38,404 bases of DNA from Actinomycetales bacterium (GCA_015655375.1 JAATFD010000049.1:1-38404), one strand, 5' to 3'; positions 6,985-14,524 are shown, counted from the stretch's first letter. Numbers and translations: made by a program. The notes: a model not told the origin generated them from the letters alone.

Positions 6985-7563
6985 TCAGTCGGCCAACAGC
7001 TCGCGTGGATCCAGGTGATTCGTTCGCTGTGGAGCAGCCGGGATCTGATTGGTGGCGGACGCTCGGGGAGCGGGCAACCGAGGGCTGGGGGAAGTCCGGT
7101 CCTCGTCACTGTTTGGGAGCAGTGCTGCGATTTCCCAACCCGCAGTGACCAAGCCCAGGGTGAGGAGACTGGCGATGCCGATCGCCGGGGTTCCGCCGAC
7201 CAGTGAGCCGCTGGCCAGGGCAAGTGCCAGAGCGAGGGCGCTGTCTCCGCAGGCGCGACGAACGCTCAGAGGATCGTCGCGGCGGGCGCGCAAGGTGAGG
7301 ACTCGGTCGACCAGCGTCAGCACGCCTTCGATGAGGACGCAGGACACGGTGACGGTCAGCGCCGTCTGGGGCAGGCTCATCGGATTCCCGACCAAGGAAG
7401 TCCGGCTGAGGCCCCACAAGGCGGCGGTCACGCTGGGAGCTGCCAGTGCGGCGAAGAAGAGCCGACCAGACAGGTCGTCCCACAGGGGAACGGGCGTCCA
7501 CTGCGGGTGGAGCGCAGGTCGGGTGTCGCGGGTGGGCCGGACATCCAGATCGATGGTGGTCAT
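6985..7563 (-). CDS. Unknown membrane protein
   Basis: I do not recognise this 192-residue protein. It opens with a hydrophilic segment MTTIDLDVRPTRD and has several likely membrane helices: around LFFAALAAPSVTAALWGL, TALTVTVSCVLIEGVLTLVD, ALALALALASGSLVGG and IGIASLLTLGLVTAGWEIAAL. Between the second and third helices is a basic stretch with LTLRARRDDPLSVRR. The C-terminal 40 residues are hydrophilic, rich in Pro, Ser and Arg. I chose the ATG at 7563, since the protein-like composition starts there; an in-frame ATG at 7632 would add 23 residues. It is a lone gene between a terminator and a divergent region of 358 nt that carries three inverted repeats. Its third-position G/C bias is like that of its neighbours, which supports it being a real gene. 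Confidence 0.65.
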   Translation of the reverse strand: MTTIDLDVRPTRDTRPALHPQWTPVPLWDDLSGRLFFAALAAPSVTAALWGLSRTSLVGNPMSLPQTALTVTVSCVLIEGVLTLVDRVLTLRARRDDPLSVRRACGDSALALALALASGSLVGGTPAIGIASLLTLGLVTAGWEIAALLPNSDEDRTSPSPRLPAPRASATNQIPAAPQRTNHLDPRELLAD

Positions 7564-7580
7564 GAGCGGAAACCCTGTGC

Positions 7581-7594
7581 TGTTCGAACGAACA
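7581..7594. promoter_or_regulatory. Palindrome upstream of the unknown membrane gene
   Basis: TGTTCGAACGAACA is a perfect 6-2-6 inverted repeat located 18-31 nt before the chosen start codon. It resembles a dimeric-repressor operator in form. It differs in half-site order from the mycobacterial SOS box (TCGAAC-N4-GTTCGA), so I do not call it LexA. Confidence 0.4.
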
Positions 7595-7628
7595 TGGGCC
7601 GATGCTCGGTCGGGGGCCAGGGGGCGGA

Positions 7629-7648
7629 CCATTGATGAATGTCAATGG
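7629..7648. promoter_or_regulatory. Palindrome in the divergent region
   Basis: CCATTGA (7629-7635) and TCAATGG (7642-7648) are perfect inverted arms around TGAATG. It lies about 66-85 nt upstream of the membrane gene start at 7563. Possible operator; no known regulator assigned. Confidence 0.35.
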
Positions 7649-7909
7649 TTGTCGCGGGCTCCAATGGCAGGTGACCTGGGATTTTCCGGGATTCAACCGA
7701 GGGGCTCAGCTGTGAGCCGTGCGGATCGTTCGCCGCGCTGGATGGTGCTCGGACACCTGGGTCACCCGGATCCGTCGGTGTGGAATCAGCCACTGGTGAA
7801 CCGCGCTGCCTCTCGGCGGAATTGGTGGTTGCTCGACGGCTTGATGCCTGTCAGTGGAGTCGTGGTGAGCAACCGCCACCTTCGTCTTGCGCACGTGTCG
7901 GGCCCGGAC

Positions 7910-7915
7910 GACCAT
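7910..7915 (+). promoter_or_regulatory. Candidate -10 box, leaderless start of the DJ-1/PfpI gene
   Basis: GACCAT ends 6 nt before the ATG at 7922. No Shine-Dalgarno sequence is visible. Confidence 0.35.
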
Positions 7916-7921
7916 GGCCTC

Positions 7922-8584
7922 ATGACGACTGATCGCATTCCGATCCACCACGTGTCCGTGGTCCTCTTCGAGGGATTCGAGCTGCTCGACGTCTTCGGAC
8001 CCGTCGAGCTTTTCTCCCTCGCTTCCGGCTTCGAGGTCGACTACGTCGGGGCGCGGCGTGGGCCCGTGGCGAGCTCCCAGGGCGCCCAGGTCGTCGCGCA
8101 GCGGGCCTACGCTGAGGTCGGCGAGGCCGACATCATCCTCGTCCCTGGCGGAATGGGGACGAGGCGACTGGTCGAGGACGACGGATTCCTGACGTGGCTC
8201 GACGAGGTCGCGCTGCGCTCGCGGCTGGTCGCCTCGGTATGCACGGGCTCGGCGGTCCTCGCAGCGGCAGGATTGCTGGAGGGATGTCGGGCGACGACGA
8301 ACAAGCAGTCCTACACGTGGGCGACCGGGTTCGGGCGCGACGTCGATTGGCAGCCGGCCGCGCGGTGGGTCCATGACCGGTCGAGGTGGACGTCGTCGGG
8401 GGTCGCAGCGGGAATGGACATGGCAGCCGCATTGATCGCGGACCAGGTGTCGCCCGAGGCCGCCGAGGCCGCGGTTCGACAGGCTGAGCTCGAGATCCAT
8501 CGAGACTCGACGTGGGACCCGTTCGCGGTCGCTGCCGGGTTGGTGGAGGAGCGAGGGGAGTCCTCGCTCACGAGCACGGACTGA
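7922..8584 (+). CDS. DJ-1/PfpI family protein
   Basis: A 220-residue single-domain protein of the DJ-1/ThiJ/PfpI superfamily, similar to the AraC-N-terminal/isonitrile-hydratase-like branch. The first strand and turn are VSVVLFEGFELLDVFGPVELF (about residues 10-30), where the conserved acidic residue next to the cysteine resides. IILVPGGMGTRRL gives the glycine-rich turn, and VCTGSAVLAAAGLLEG carries the nucleophile-elbow cysteine, Cys107. The C-terminal part with SSGVAAGMDMAAALI is also typical of this branch. There is no AraC-type HTH after the domain, so it is an enzyme or chaperone-like protein rather than a regulator. The substrate is unknown. The start at 7922 follows the GACCAT box; the frame is open far upstream but reads there as non-coding sequence. 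Confidence 0.88.
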   Translation: MTTDRIPIHHVSVVLFEGFELLDVFGPVELFSLASGFEVDYVGARRGPVASSQGAQVVAQRAYAEVGEADIILVPGGMGTRRLVEDDGFLTWLDEVALRSRLVASVCTGSAVLAAAGLLEGCRATTNKQSYTWATGFGRDVDWQPAARWVHDRSRWTSSGVAAGMDMAAALIADQVSPEAAEAAVRQAELEIHRDSTWDPFAVAAGLVEERGESSLTSTD

Positions 8585-8827
8585 CGCCCGGAACGACGAA
8601 TACGCGGTCGGGAACGTCCTGACGTCAAGCGTCTGTGGCTGCCCTCGTCAATCGAGGGGAGGCGTGGGCACCGATGTACCAGTCCCCGATGTGCACTGAC
8701 AGGAGCTGTGGACGACGAGCAACAACCGATTTGGACACTGGGGTGCCAGGGCGAGCGACGAACAGCGTCCCCCGGCGCGTGAGGAGACGGTCACGCGGTT
8801 GCGCGCGTCGACGGGAAGTCGGACACG
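8585..8827. other. Intergenic region with a possible small element
   Basis: These 243 nt separate the DJ-1 gene from the DenV-like gene and have no supported gene. At 8667-8747 imperfect terminal inverted repeats are seen: GGCACC...CCAGT on the left (8667-8683, with 6 extra bases) and ACTGGGGTGCC on the right (8737-8747). ACGTC-CT-GACGT at 8614-8625 is another short palindrome. No target-site duplication is obvious. Confidence 0.35.
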
Positions 8828-9280
8828 ATGAGGATCTGGTCGGTGCGCCCGCGCTTCCTCGACGGCAAGGGCCTGGTCGCCTGCTGGCGCGAGACCCTCC
8901 TGGCACAGGCGGTGCTGGCGGGGCGGACGCGCGGCTACACGCATCATCCTCAGCTGATCCGCTTTCGACGAGAGGACGATCCCAGTGGCCTGATCGGCGC
9001 CTATCTGGCTGCGCTCGCCGAGGAGGCCACATGCCGGGGCTACCACTTCGATCGCTCCCGGATCGATCGCGACGAGGCGCGCAGCGGGATCCTCTCGGTC
9101 ACCGAGGGACAGCTCGACCACGAGTGGCAGCACCTCGGCGCGAAGCTTGAGCGGCGCAGCCCCGAGGACGCCCGGCACTGGCGGGAGTCCTCCCCGGAAC
9201 CCCACCCCCTCTTCCGCGTCGTGCCCGGTCCGATCGAGAGCTGGGAACGGCCATCGCCGAACACAGGGAGCGGCGCGTAG
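8828..9280 (+). CDS. Pyrimidine-dimer DNA glycosylase (DenV) family protein
   Basis: This 150-residue protein belongs to the family that includes phage T4 endonuclease V. The N-terminal block MRIWSVRPRFLDGKGLVACWRETLLAQ (read here as residues 1-27 in pieces) contains WRET with Glu22, matching the catalytic Glu23 of T4 endonuclease V. GYTHHPQLIRFR (about residues 37-48) and YLAALAEEATCRGYHFD follow the bacterial family. The T4 nucleophile is the N-terminal Thr2; here residue 2 is Arg, so the chemistry is uncertain. LSVTEGQLDHEWQHLGAKL is also a conserved bacterial-family block. The C-terminal 25 residues are Pro/Glu-rich. There is no strong ribosome binding site. It is a lone gene, convergent with menB, and repair of UV damage is the family-based expectation. 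Confidence 0.8.
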   Translation: MRIWSVRPRFLDGKGLVACWRETLLAQAVLAGRTRGYTHHPQLIRFRREDDPSGLIGAYLAALAEEATCRGYHFDRSRIDRDEARSGILSVTEGQLDHEWQHLGAKLERRSPEDARHWRESSPEPHPLFRVVPGPIESWERPSPNTGSGA

Positions 9281-9457
9281 CCGGGCGTGTCGTTTCCCCG
9301 GCCGCGCGTCGCGCGAACGAGAAATCCGCTGATCGAGCGCCCTCCGTGCTGGCAGGACCTCCCGATCTGGCAAGGGTGGTCGTCCGGATCGTCGGTGTGA
9401 CCATGAGGGCGTGTCTCGGGCCCTCAGGGGGGACGCGCTTCGCCAGGGCCGCGGGGA

Positions 9458-9476
9458 CTGAACGCAGAGGGTTCAG
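9458..9476 (-). terminator. Small hairpin at the menB stop codon
   Basis: On the minus strand CTGAAC, CCTCTGC and GTTCAG form a 6-bp stem-loop that overlaps the menB stop codon (9473-9475), followed by TCCCC. It could be a weak terminator; the stem is short and there is no T-run. Confidence 0.3.
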
Positions 9477-10453
9477 AAGTAGTAAGGGTAGGCGGACCAG
9501 TCGGGGCTGCGGTGCTCGAGGAAAGCGTCGCGGCCCTCCTGGGCCTCGTCGGTCATGTAGGCCATGCGCGTGGCCTCGCCCGCGAAGACCTGCTGACCCG
9601 CCAGGCCGTCGTCGGCGAGGTTGAAGGCGAACTTGAGCATGCGGATCGCCTGGGGTGATTTGCCCGCGATGACACGCGCCCAGTCGAGCGCCGTCTCCTC
9701 CAGTTCAGCATGGGGGACCGCTCGGTTGACGACGCCCCACCTCTCGGCGGTCTCGCCGTCATAGGTCTCGGCCAGGAAGAAGATCTCGCGGGCCCGCTTG
9801 TCCCCGGCCTGGCGGGCCAACAGCGCCGACCCGTAGCCCGCATCGAAGGACCCGACGTTCGCATCGGTCTGTTTGAACTGCGCGTGTTCGAGTGAGGCCA
9901 CCGACAGGTCGCAGACGACGTTGAGGCTGTGCCCGCCCCCGGCGGCCCAACCGGGCACGGCCGCGATGACGACCTTTGGCATCGTGCGGATCAGGCGCTG
10001 GACCTCGAGGATGTGCAGGCGTCCGGCGCGGGCCGGGTCGACCTGCTCCCGGCGCATGGCGAGGTCGGCCTCGGCGTCGGCACCCTCGACCTCGTAGTGG
10101 TAGCCGTCGGTGCCGCGCACGCGCTGGTCCCCGCCCGAGCAGAAGCTGTACCCGCCGTTGCGGGCCGAGGGTCCGTTGCCGGTGAGGATCACCGCGGCGA
10201 CGTCGCCACTCATCCGCGCGTGGTCGAGGCAGCGGAACAGCTCATCGACGGTCAAGGGGCGGAAGGCGTTGCGGATGTCGGGCCGGTCGAAGGCGATGCG
10301 CACCCACGGCAGGTCTGCGCCGGCCGGCCGCCCGTCGAGATCTTCCCCGCGAGAGATCCCGCGATGGTACGTGAGGTCATGGAGGTCGAATCCCTCGACC
10401 TCGCGCCACCGCGTCGGATCGAAGGTGTCAGAGACGAAGGGAAGCGCGCTCAT
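9473..10453 (-). CDS. menB: 1,4-Dihydroxy-2-naphthoyl-CoA synthase
   Basis: MenB closes the second ring of the naphthoquinone by converting o-succinylbenzoyl-CoA to DHNA-CoA. The 326-residue protein is of the crotonase superfamily with the long actinobacterial N-terminus. The oxyanion-hole region is in FCSGGDQRVRG, and GWAAGGGHSLNVVCDLSVAS is the second conserved block. FKQTDANVGSFDAGYGS carries Asp197 (QTD) and the catalytic Asp204 (SFD). Asp at the first site is known to replace the bicarbonate used by E. coli-type enzymes, so this is a bicarbonate-independent MenB. The C-terminus DWSAYPYYF is typical of the family. The start at 10453 follows TACCCT by 7 nt (leaderless). The gene is separate from menE-menA and from menC-menD. 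Confidence 0.95.
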   Translation of the reverse strand: MSALPFVSDTFDPTRWREVEGFDLHDLTYHRGISRGEDLDGRPAGADLPWVRIAFDRPDIRNAFRPLTVDELFRCLDHARMSGDVAAVILTGNGPSARNGGYSFCSGGDQRVRGTDGYHYEVEGADAEADLAMRREQVDPARAGRLHILEVQRLIRTMPKVVIAAVPGWAAGGGHSLNVVCDLSVASLEHAQFKQTDANVGSFDAGYGSALLARQAGDKRAREIFFLAETYDGETAERWGVVNRAVPHAELEETALDWARVIAGKSPQAIRMLKFAFNLADDGLAGQQVFAGEATRMAYMTDEAQEGRDAFLEHRSPDWSAYPYYF

Positions 10454-10460
10454 GGAGATC

Positions 10461-10466
10461 AGGGTA
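10461..10466 (-). promoter_or_regulatory. -10 box, leaderless start of menB
   Basis: On the minus strand TACCCT ends 7 nt before the menB ATG (10453). There is no Shine-Dalgarno sequence. Confidence 0.45.
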
Positions 10467-10536
10467 CGCGGAGGACGAGGACGGACCTGCGCGGCTAGGC
10501 TGATGGCGTCTTCCCTCCATCAGGACAGGACGCTCC

Positions 10537-11022
10537 ATGGATCAGCCCGCGCAGCCGCCTCGTCGCATAGTCGACTCCGTCCTGTTCGCGAACGCGACTC
10601 CGATGAGCCACCTGTTCCTGTTCGTCTGGCTGTGGCCGGTCATCATGATGCTGATGTTCTCGGGCACGGGTGCCGGGTTCGGTTCGCTCGGTTTCATCCT
10701 CGCGCCCGTCAGCCTCGGTGCCCTCAAGAACCTCAGCGACCGATTCGACTCCGCGCCCGCCCGCCGGGTCGTCCTCGGAGCCGGCGCGCTCGATGTGGTC
10801 GCCTCCGCACTGCTGATGTGGAACCTGCCCAGATGGAGCGGGTTTCTCGCGTGCCTCCTCGTTTCCGCGGCGGCGACCCGCACCTTGCGGCGGCCGGACC
10901 GCGATCGACCGGACCTCGACGTCCTCGAGGCGATGATCTGGCGGGCCGGACTCGGTGCCGGGACCGAAACCGGGACCGGGACCGGGATGAGGGCACCCGA
11001 GCCTGGCGGCGAGGTCTCCTGA
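10537..11022 (+). CDS. Small membrane protein of unknown function
   Basis: I do not recognise this 161-residue protein. It has a short polar N-terminus, then likely membrane helices at about residues 22-42 ([17 protein letters not shown]), 47-65 (a Gly/Leu-rich stretch ending ALKNLSDRF), 77-95 and about 99-112 (a Leu/Ala-rich stretch before [12 protein letters not shown]). The C-terminal tail after residue 115 is charged and ends with a Gly/Thr repeat encoded by a GGGACC hexanucleotide repeat. The ATG follows AGGACAGG by several bases, an acceptable ribosome binding site; TAGGCT about 35 nt upstream may be its -10. It is divergent from menB and the argF start codon follows 14 nt after its stop, though argF appears to have its own leaderless promoter within that gap. 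Confidence 0.7.
   Translation: MDQPAQPPRRIVDSVLFANATPMSHLFLFVWLWPVIMMLMFSGTGAGFGSLGFILAPVSLGALKNLSDRFDSAPARRVVLGAGALDVVASALLMWNLPRWSGFLACLLVSAAATRTLRRPDRDRPDLDVLEAMIWRAGLGAGTETGTGTGMRAPEPGGEVS
10960..10987 (+). repeat. GGGACC hexanucleotide tandem repeat
   Basis: About 4.7 units of a 6-nt repeat (one unit is GAAACC) encode the Gly-Thr tail of the small membrane protein. A change in unit number would not shift the frame. Confidence 0.8.
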
Positions 11023-11028
11023 TAGCGT
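11023..11028 (+). promoter_or_regulatory. -10 box, leaderless start of the ornithine carbamoyltransferase gene
   Basis: TAGCGT ends 7 nt before the ATG at 11036, immediately after the upstream stop codon. No Shine-Dalgarno sequence is visible. Confidence 0.45.
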
Positions 11029-11035
11029 GCGGTCC

Positions 11036-12061
11036 ATGACGACCGATGTCCTCGACCTTGCCTCCCTGTTCCACCCCGGCCAGCACCTCCTGCGCGAGTT
11101 GGACTTCACCGGTCAGCACTGGCGTGACCTGCTTGACCTTGCCGCCGGACTCAAGGCCGCCAAGGCCGAACACCGAGAGATCCCCTTCATGCGGGGACTC
11201 AACATTGCCCTGCTCTTCGCCAAGACCTCGACGCGAACCCGGTGCTCCTTCGAGATCGGCGCCGCCGACCAGGGTGCCCACACCGTCTACCTCGACCCGC
11301 AGGGCTCCCAGATGGGCCACAAGGAATCGGTCGCCGACACGGCCCGTGTCCTCGGTGGAATGTTCGACGGCATCGAATACCGCGGTGACCTGCAAGAACA
11401 CGTCGACATTCTGGCGCAGCAATCCGGCGTTCCCGTCTTCAACGGCCTGACCGACGACTGGCATCCGACCCAGATGCTCGCTGACACTCTGACGATGCGC
11501 GAGCACAGTGACGGCCGCCCCGACTCGGACATCGCCTACGCCTACATCGGCGACGCGCGCTTCAACATGGGCCGGTCCCTGCTGGTCAATGGGGCGATCC
11601 TCGGGATGGACGTCCGCATCATCGCCCCGAAGGAGCTGTGGCCCGCCGAGGACGTCATCGCGGCCGCCCGGGCGCGTGCCGCGGAGTCCGGCGCCCGGAT
11701 CACCCTGACCGAGGACCCCGGTGCTGTCGAGGGCGCAGACTTCGTCCACACCGACATCTGGGTCTCCATGGGGGAGCCGAAGGAGGTCTGGGCCGAACGC
11801 ATCGAGTTGCTCCACGGCTATCGTGTCGACGAGGCACTGATGTCGCTGGCCGGTCCGAATGCGAAGTTCATGCACTGCCTGCCGGCCTTCCATGACCTCA
11901 ACACGGCCGTCGGACGCCAGATCCACGAGCAGTTCGGGCTCGACGGGATTGAGGTCTCCAATGAGGTCTTCGAGGGCCCGCGCTCGATCGTCTTCGACCA
12001 GGCGGCAAACCGGATGCCGACGATCAAGGCCGCGATGGTCTCCGCCCTTGGGCGAGCCTGA
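11036..12061 (+). CDS. argF: Ornithine carbamoyltransferase
   Basis: This enzyme makes citrulline and phosphate from ornithine and carbamoyl phosphate, or runs in reverse in arginine catabolism. The 341-residue protein has the carbamoyl-phosphate site STRTR (residues 65-69), HPTQ (143-146) and HCLPAFHD (from His280). Its length and blocks such as [21 protein letters not shown] and the C-terminal [20 protein letters not shown] resemble the E. coli/ArcB-like group more than the shorter classical actinobacterial ArgF. No other arginine gene (arcA, arcC, argG, argH, argR) is in the window, so biosynthetic or catabolic role cannot be decided; arcB would be an equally fair symbol. The start at 11036 follows a TAGCGT box; a GTG three codons earlier is less likely. 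Confidence 0.92.
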   Translation: MTTDVLDLASLFHPGQHLLRELDFTGQHWRDLLDLAAGLKAAKAEHREIPFMRGLNIALLFAKTSTRTRCSFEIGAADQGAHTVYLDPQGSQMGHKESVADTARVLGGMFDGIEYRGDLQEHVDILAQQSGVPVFNGLTDDWHPTQMLADTLTMREHSDGRPDSDIAYAYIGDARFNMGRSLLVNGAILGMDVRIIAPKELWPAEDVIAAARARAAESGARITLTEDPGAVEGADFVHTDIWVSMGEPKEVWAERIELLHGYRVDEALMSLAGPNAKFMHCLPAFHDLNTAVGRQIHEQFGLDGIEVSNEVFEGPRSIVFDQAANRMPTIKAAMVSALGRA

Positions 12062-12130
12062 GGATCGGCTTTCCGGACCTGGGATTCACCCGTCGCCCCG
12101 CTTGGTCACTGCATCGCGAGCGATCCTCAG
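12058..12130. promoter_or_regulatory. Long-range inverted repeat between argF and the beta-galactosidase gene
   Basis: CTGAGGATCG (12058-12067, over the argF stop codon) and CGATCCTCAG (12121-12130) are perfect 10-bp inverted arms 53 nt apart. The right arm ends 7 nt before the -10 box of the GH42 gene. It could be a long-looped hairpin ending argF, or paired operator half-sites. Confidence 0.4.
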
Positions 12131-12137
12131 ACCCACC

Positions 12138-12143
12138 TAAGCT
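12138..12143 (+). promoter_or_regulatory. -10 box, leaderless start of the GH42 gene
   Basis: TAAGCT ends 6 nt before the ATG at 12150. No Shine-Dalgarno sequence is visible. Confidence 0.45.
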
Positions 12144-12149
12144 GGTCGT

Positions 12150-14432
12150 ATGACCTCGCCGACGATGCCCCTGCTCCCGCTGCGCAGTCCCGCCTATGGC
12201 GGTGACTGGAACCCAGAGCAGTGGGACCCGGCAACGATCGAGTCCGACCTCGCGATGATGCACGAGGCCGGTGTCACGCTCATCACCCTCGGCGTCTTCT
12301 CCTGGTCGCGCCTGGAGCCGAGCGAGGGCCACTACGACCTTGACTGGCTCGGCGACCTCATCGACCGGCTCCACACCGAGGGCATCGCCGTCGACCTCGC
12401 CACGGGGACGGCCTCGCCGCCGGCATGGATGACGACGGGCCATCCGGAGACGCTGCCCGTCGACGCGTGTGGGGTTCGACTCGGCTTCGGATCCCGCCAG
12501 CAGCTCTGCCCGTCCTCGCCGATCATTGCCGAGCGCACGAGGGCGCTCGCGGGCGAGCTCGCCCGTCGCTTCGGCCACCACCCCGGCGTTGCCCTGTGGC
12601 ACATCGGCAACGAATACGCCTGCCACATCCATGAGTGCTTCTGCCCGACCTGCGCCAAGGCCTTCCGCACCTGGCTGCGGCGCCGTTACGCGGACATCGA
12701 GGGCCTCAACACGGCGTGGGGGACTGATTTCTGGTCCCAGCATTATTCGGACTTCGCCCAGGTCACTCCGCCGCGCGTGATGCCGACCTTCCACAACCCG
12801 GGCCAGCAGCTGGACTGGCGGCGCTTCTGCGACCACCAGATCCACGCCCTGCTGCTCGGAGAGATCGAAGAGGTCCGCACACATTCAGACCGGCCCGTCA
12901 CGACGAACTTCATGGGATCCTTCCCCTGGCTCGACTACCGGCAATGGGCCAGGGACCTCGACGTCATCTCCGACGATTCCTACCCGGACCCGGCTGACCC
13001 GGCGGCTGCCCACGATATCGCCTGGCAGGGGGACCTGATGCGCGGGCTCGCGGGTGGAGCGCCGTGGTTGCTGATGGAACAGGCCCCGAGTGCGGTCCAG
13101 TGGCGCGCGCGCAACTCCCCCAAAAGGCCCGGGCAGTTCCTGTTGTGGTCGCTCGATCGAATGGCCCACGGCGCCGACGGCGTCCTCCAATTCCAGTGGC
13201 GCCAGTCCCGGCAGGGCGCGGAGACCTTCCACTCCGGGATGGTCCCGCACGCAGGCCGGGCCTCGCGGACCTGGGACGAGGTCGTCGAGGCCGGACGGGT
13301 CCTCTCGCACCTGAGCGAGGTCATGGGGACGCGCGTCCACGCGGAGGTTGCCCTGGTCGTCGACTGGGAGAGCGAATGGGCCCGGGCCGCGGCGATCGGT
13401 CCCAACACGCCAGAGGGCTTCATGGTCGAGGCCCGCGCGTGGCATCGCACCCTGTGGGAGGACGGGATTGCCGTCGACATCGTCGGGCCCGACGATGACC
13501 TCGAGTCCTACGCGTTGGTCCTCGTTCCGGCGCTGTTCGTCGATCGCCCGGAACTTGCGGCCCGCCTGACGAGGGCGGCCCGGCGCGGCGCCCAGATCGT
13601 CGTCACCGGTCCCGCAGGTGTGGTCCACTCCGACCTGTCGGCCGTGCTCGGGGGATACCTCGGGAGCCTGCGGGATCTGCTCGGTGTCGTGGTCGTCGAC
13701 CACGTGGCACTGTCGGGCCCGCTCGGGCGGGAGACGGACGATCCCGCAATCGCCGACGGGGATGGATCCCGCGCGCGGGACGCCGCCGAGAGCTCACGGG
13801 TGCGCTCGCACTTCGTCAATCGACTGACTCGGGAGATCGCCGCGCCGGGTGCCGCGACGTGGGTCGGTCTCGAACCGGATGTCGTGCCGCTCCGACGTGT
13901 CCTCGATCGAATGGGCCCGCCCGCCCCCGACCTCCGTGGAGGCACCTGGGCAGAGGTCCTCGTGCTGGCCGATGGACCCGAGTGCGGTGGCGCCGAGGCA
14001 CCCTGGTCCGGCTCGACAGAGGTCATTGCGACCTATGACGGACGCGCGGGCGGCCTCGATCTCGCCGGATTCCCGGCCATCACGCGCCGCATTGTGGAAC
14101 CGACGGAAGACGGGGCCGCCGGAACCCGCACCGACACGAGCACCGGGGCCGCACGATCCGGCGGCGCATGGTACGTCGGGACCGATCTCGATGCGCTCTC
14201 CCGGACTGCCCTGGTGCGTCTGGTCGCCGCCCATGCCCGAGTCCGTCCGACATTGACCGGGTTGCCCGACGGGGTCGAGGCCGTGCGTCGGGGCGAGTTC
14301 CTGTTCCTGCTCAACCACGGTGACGCCGCGGTCGAGGTCACCGGGGTCGTCGGCCTCGACCTTGTCTCCGGAGCGGAGTGCACCGGTCACGTCCTGCTGG
14401 CTCCTCGATCGGGAATGGTCGTCAGGGGCTGA
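12150..14432 (+). CDS. Beta-galactosidase, glycoside hydrolase family 42
   Basis: A 760-residue cytosolic enzyme (no signal peptide) that hydrolyses terminal beta-D-galactosides. Domain order is the (beta/alpha)8 barrel at about 15-390 from YGGDWNPEQW, the trimerisation domain at about 400-610 and a small C-terminal beta domain. Catalytic residues are visible: acid/base Glu155 in WHIGNEY and nucleophile Glu310 in LLMEQAPSAVQW. Four cysteines, C120, C163, C165 and C168 (ECFCPTC), match the zinc site of GH42. The protein is longer than the usual 650-700 residues; extra hydrophilic sequence occurs around residues 525-555 and 640-670. No transporter or LacI regulator lies nearby, so the natural substrate (lactose, galacto-oligosaccharide or plant/host galactan fragments) is not indicated. 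Confidence 0.95.
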   Translation: MTSPTMPLLPLRSPAYGGDWNPEQWDPATIESDLAMMHEAGVTLITLGVFSWSRLEPSEGHYDLDWLGDLIDRLHTEGIAVDLATGTASPPAWMTTGHPETLPVDACGVRLGFGSRQQLCPSSPIIAERTRALAGELARRFGHHPGVALWHIGNEYACHIHECFCPTCAKAFRTWLRRRYADIEGLNTAWGTDFWSQHYSDFAQVTPPRVMPTFHNPGQQLDWRRFCDHQIHALLLGEIEEVRTHSDRPVTTNFMGSFPWLDYRQWARDLDVISDDSYPDPADPAAAHDIAWQGDLMRGLAGGAPWLLMEQAPSAVQWRARNSPKRPGQFLLWSLDRMAHGADGVLQFQWRQSRQGAETFHSGMVPHAGRASRTWDEVVEAGRVLSHLSEVMGTRVHAEVALVVDWESEWARAAAIGPNTPEGFMVEARAWHRTLWEDGIAVDIVGPDDDLESYALVLVPALFVDRPELAARLTRAARRGAQIVVTGPAGVVHSDLSAVLGGYLGSLRDLLGVVVVDHVALSGPLGRETDDPAIADGDGSRARDAAESSRVRSHFVNRLTREIAAPGAATWVGLEPDVVPLRRVLDRMGPPAPDLRGGTWAEVLVLADGPECGGAEAPWSGSTEVIATYDGRAGGLDLAGFPAITRRIVEPTEDGAAGTRTDTSTGAARSGGAWYVGTDLDALSRTALVRLVAAHARVRPTLTGLPDGVEAVRRGEFLFLLNHGDAAVEVTGVVGLDLVSGAECTGHVLLAPRSGMVVRG

Positions 14433-14524
14433 CCGGCCGATTCGGGCGCACGCGCGACCGACTCCGATCGCCGTCGTGCCGTGTCGCACGCCCGTAGGGT
14501 CGGCGCTCCTGGAGGCCATGCGGG

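Larger units (their letters stand above)
7564..7921. other. Divergent intergenic region with three inverted repeats
   Basis: No gene is supported in these 358 nt between the unknown membrane gene and the DJ-1 gene. It holds TGTTCG-AA-CGAACA (7581-7594), CCATTGA-N6-TCAATGG (7629-7648), and GGTTGCTC (7827-7834) paired with GAGCAACC (7867-7874). The first two lie within about 85 nt of the start of the membrane gene and the third lies 48 nt upstream of the DJ-1 gene. Confidence 0.5.

Noticed and set aside
7581-7594. SOS (LexA) box
   Set aside because: The half-sites are in the reverse order and spacing of the mycobacterial SOS box, and the adjacent genes are not SOS genes.
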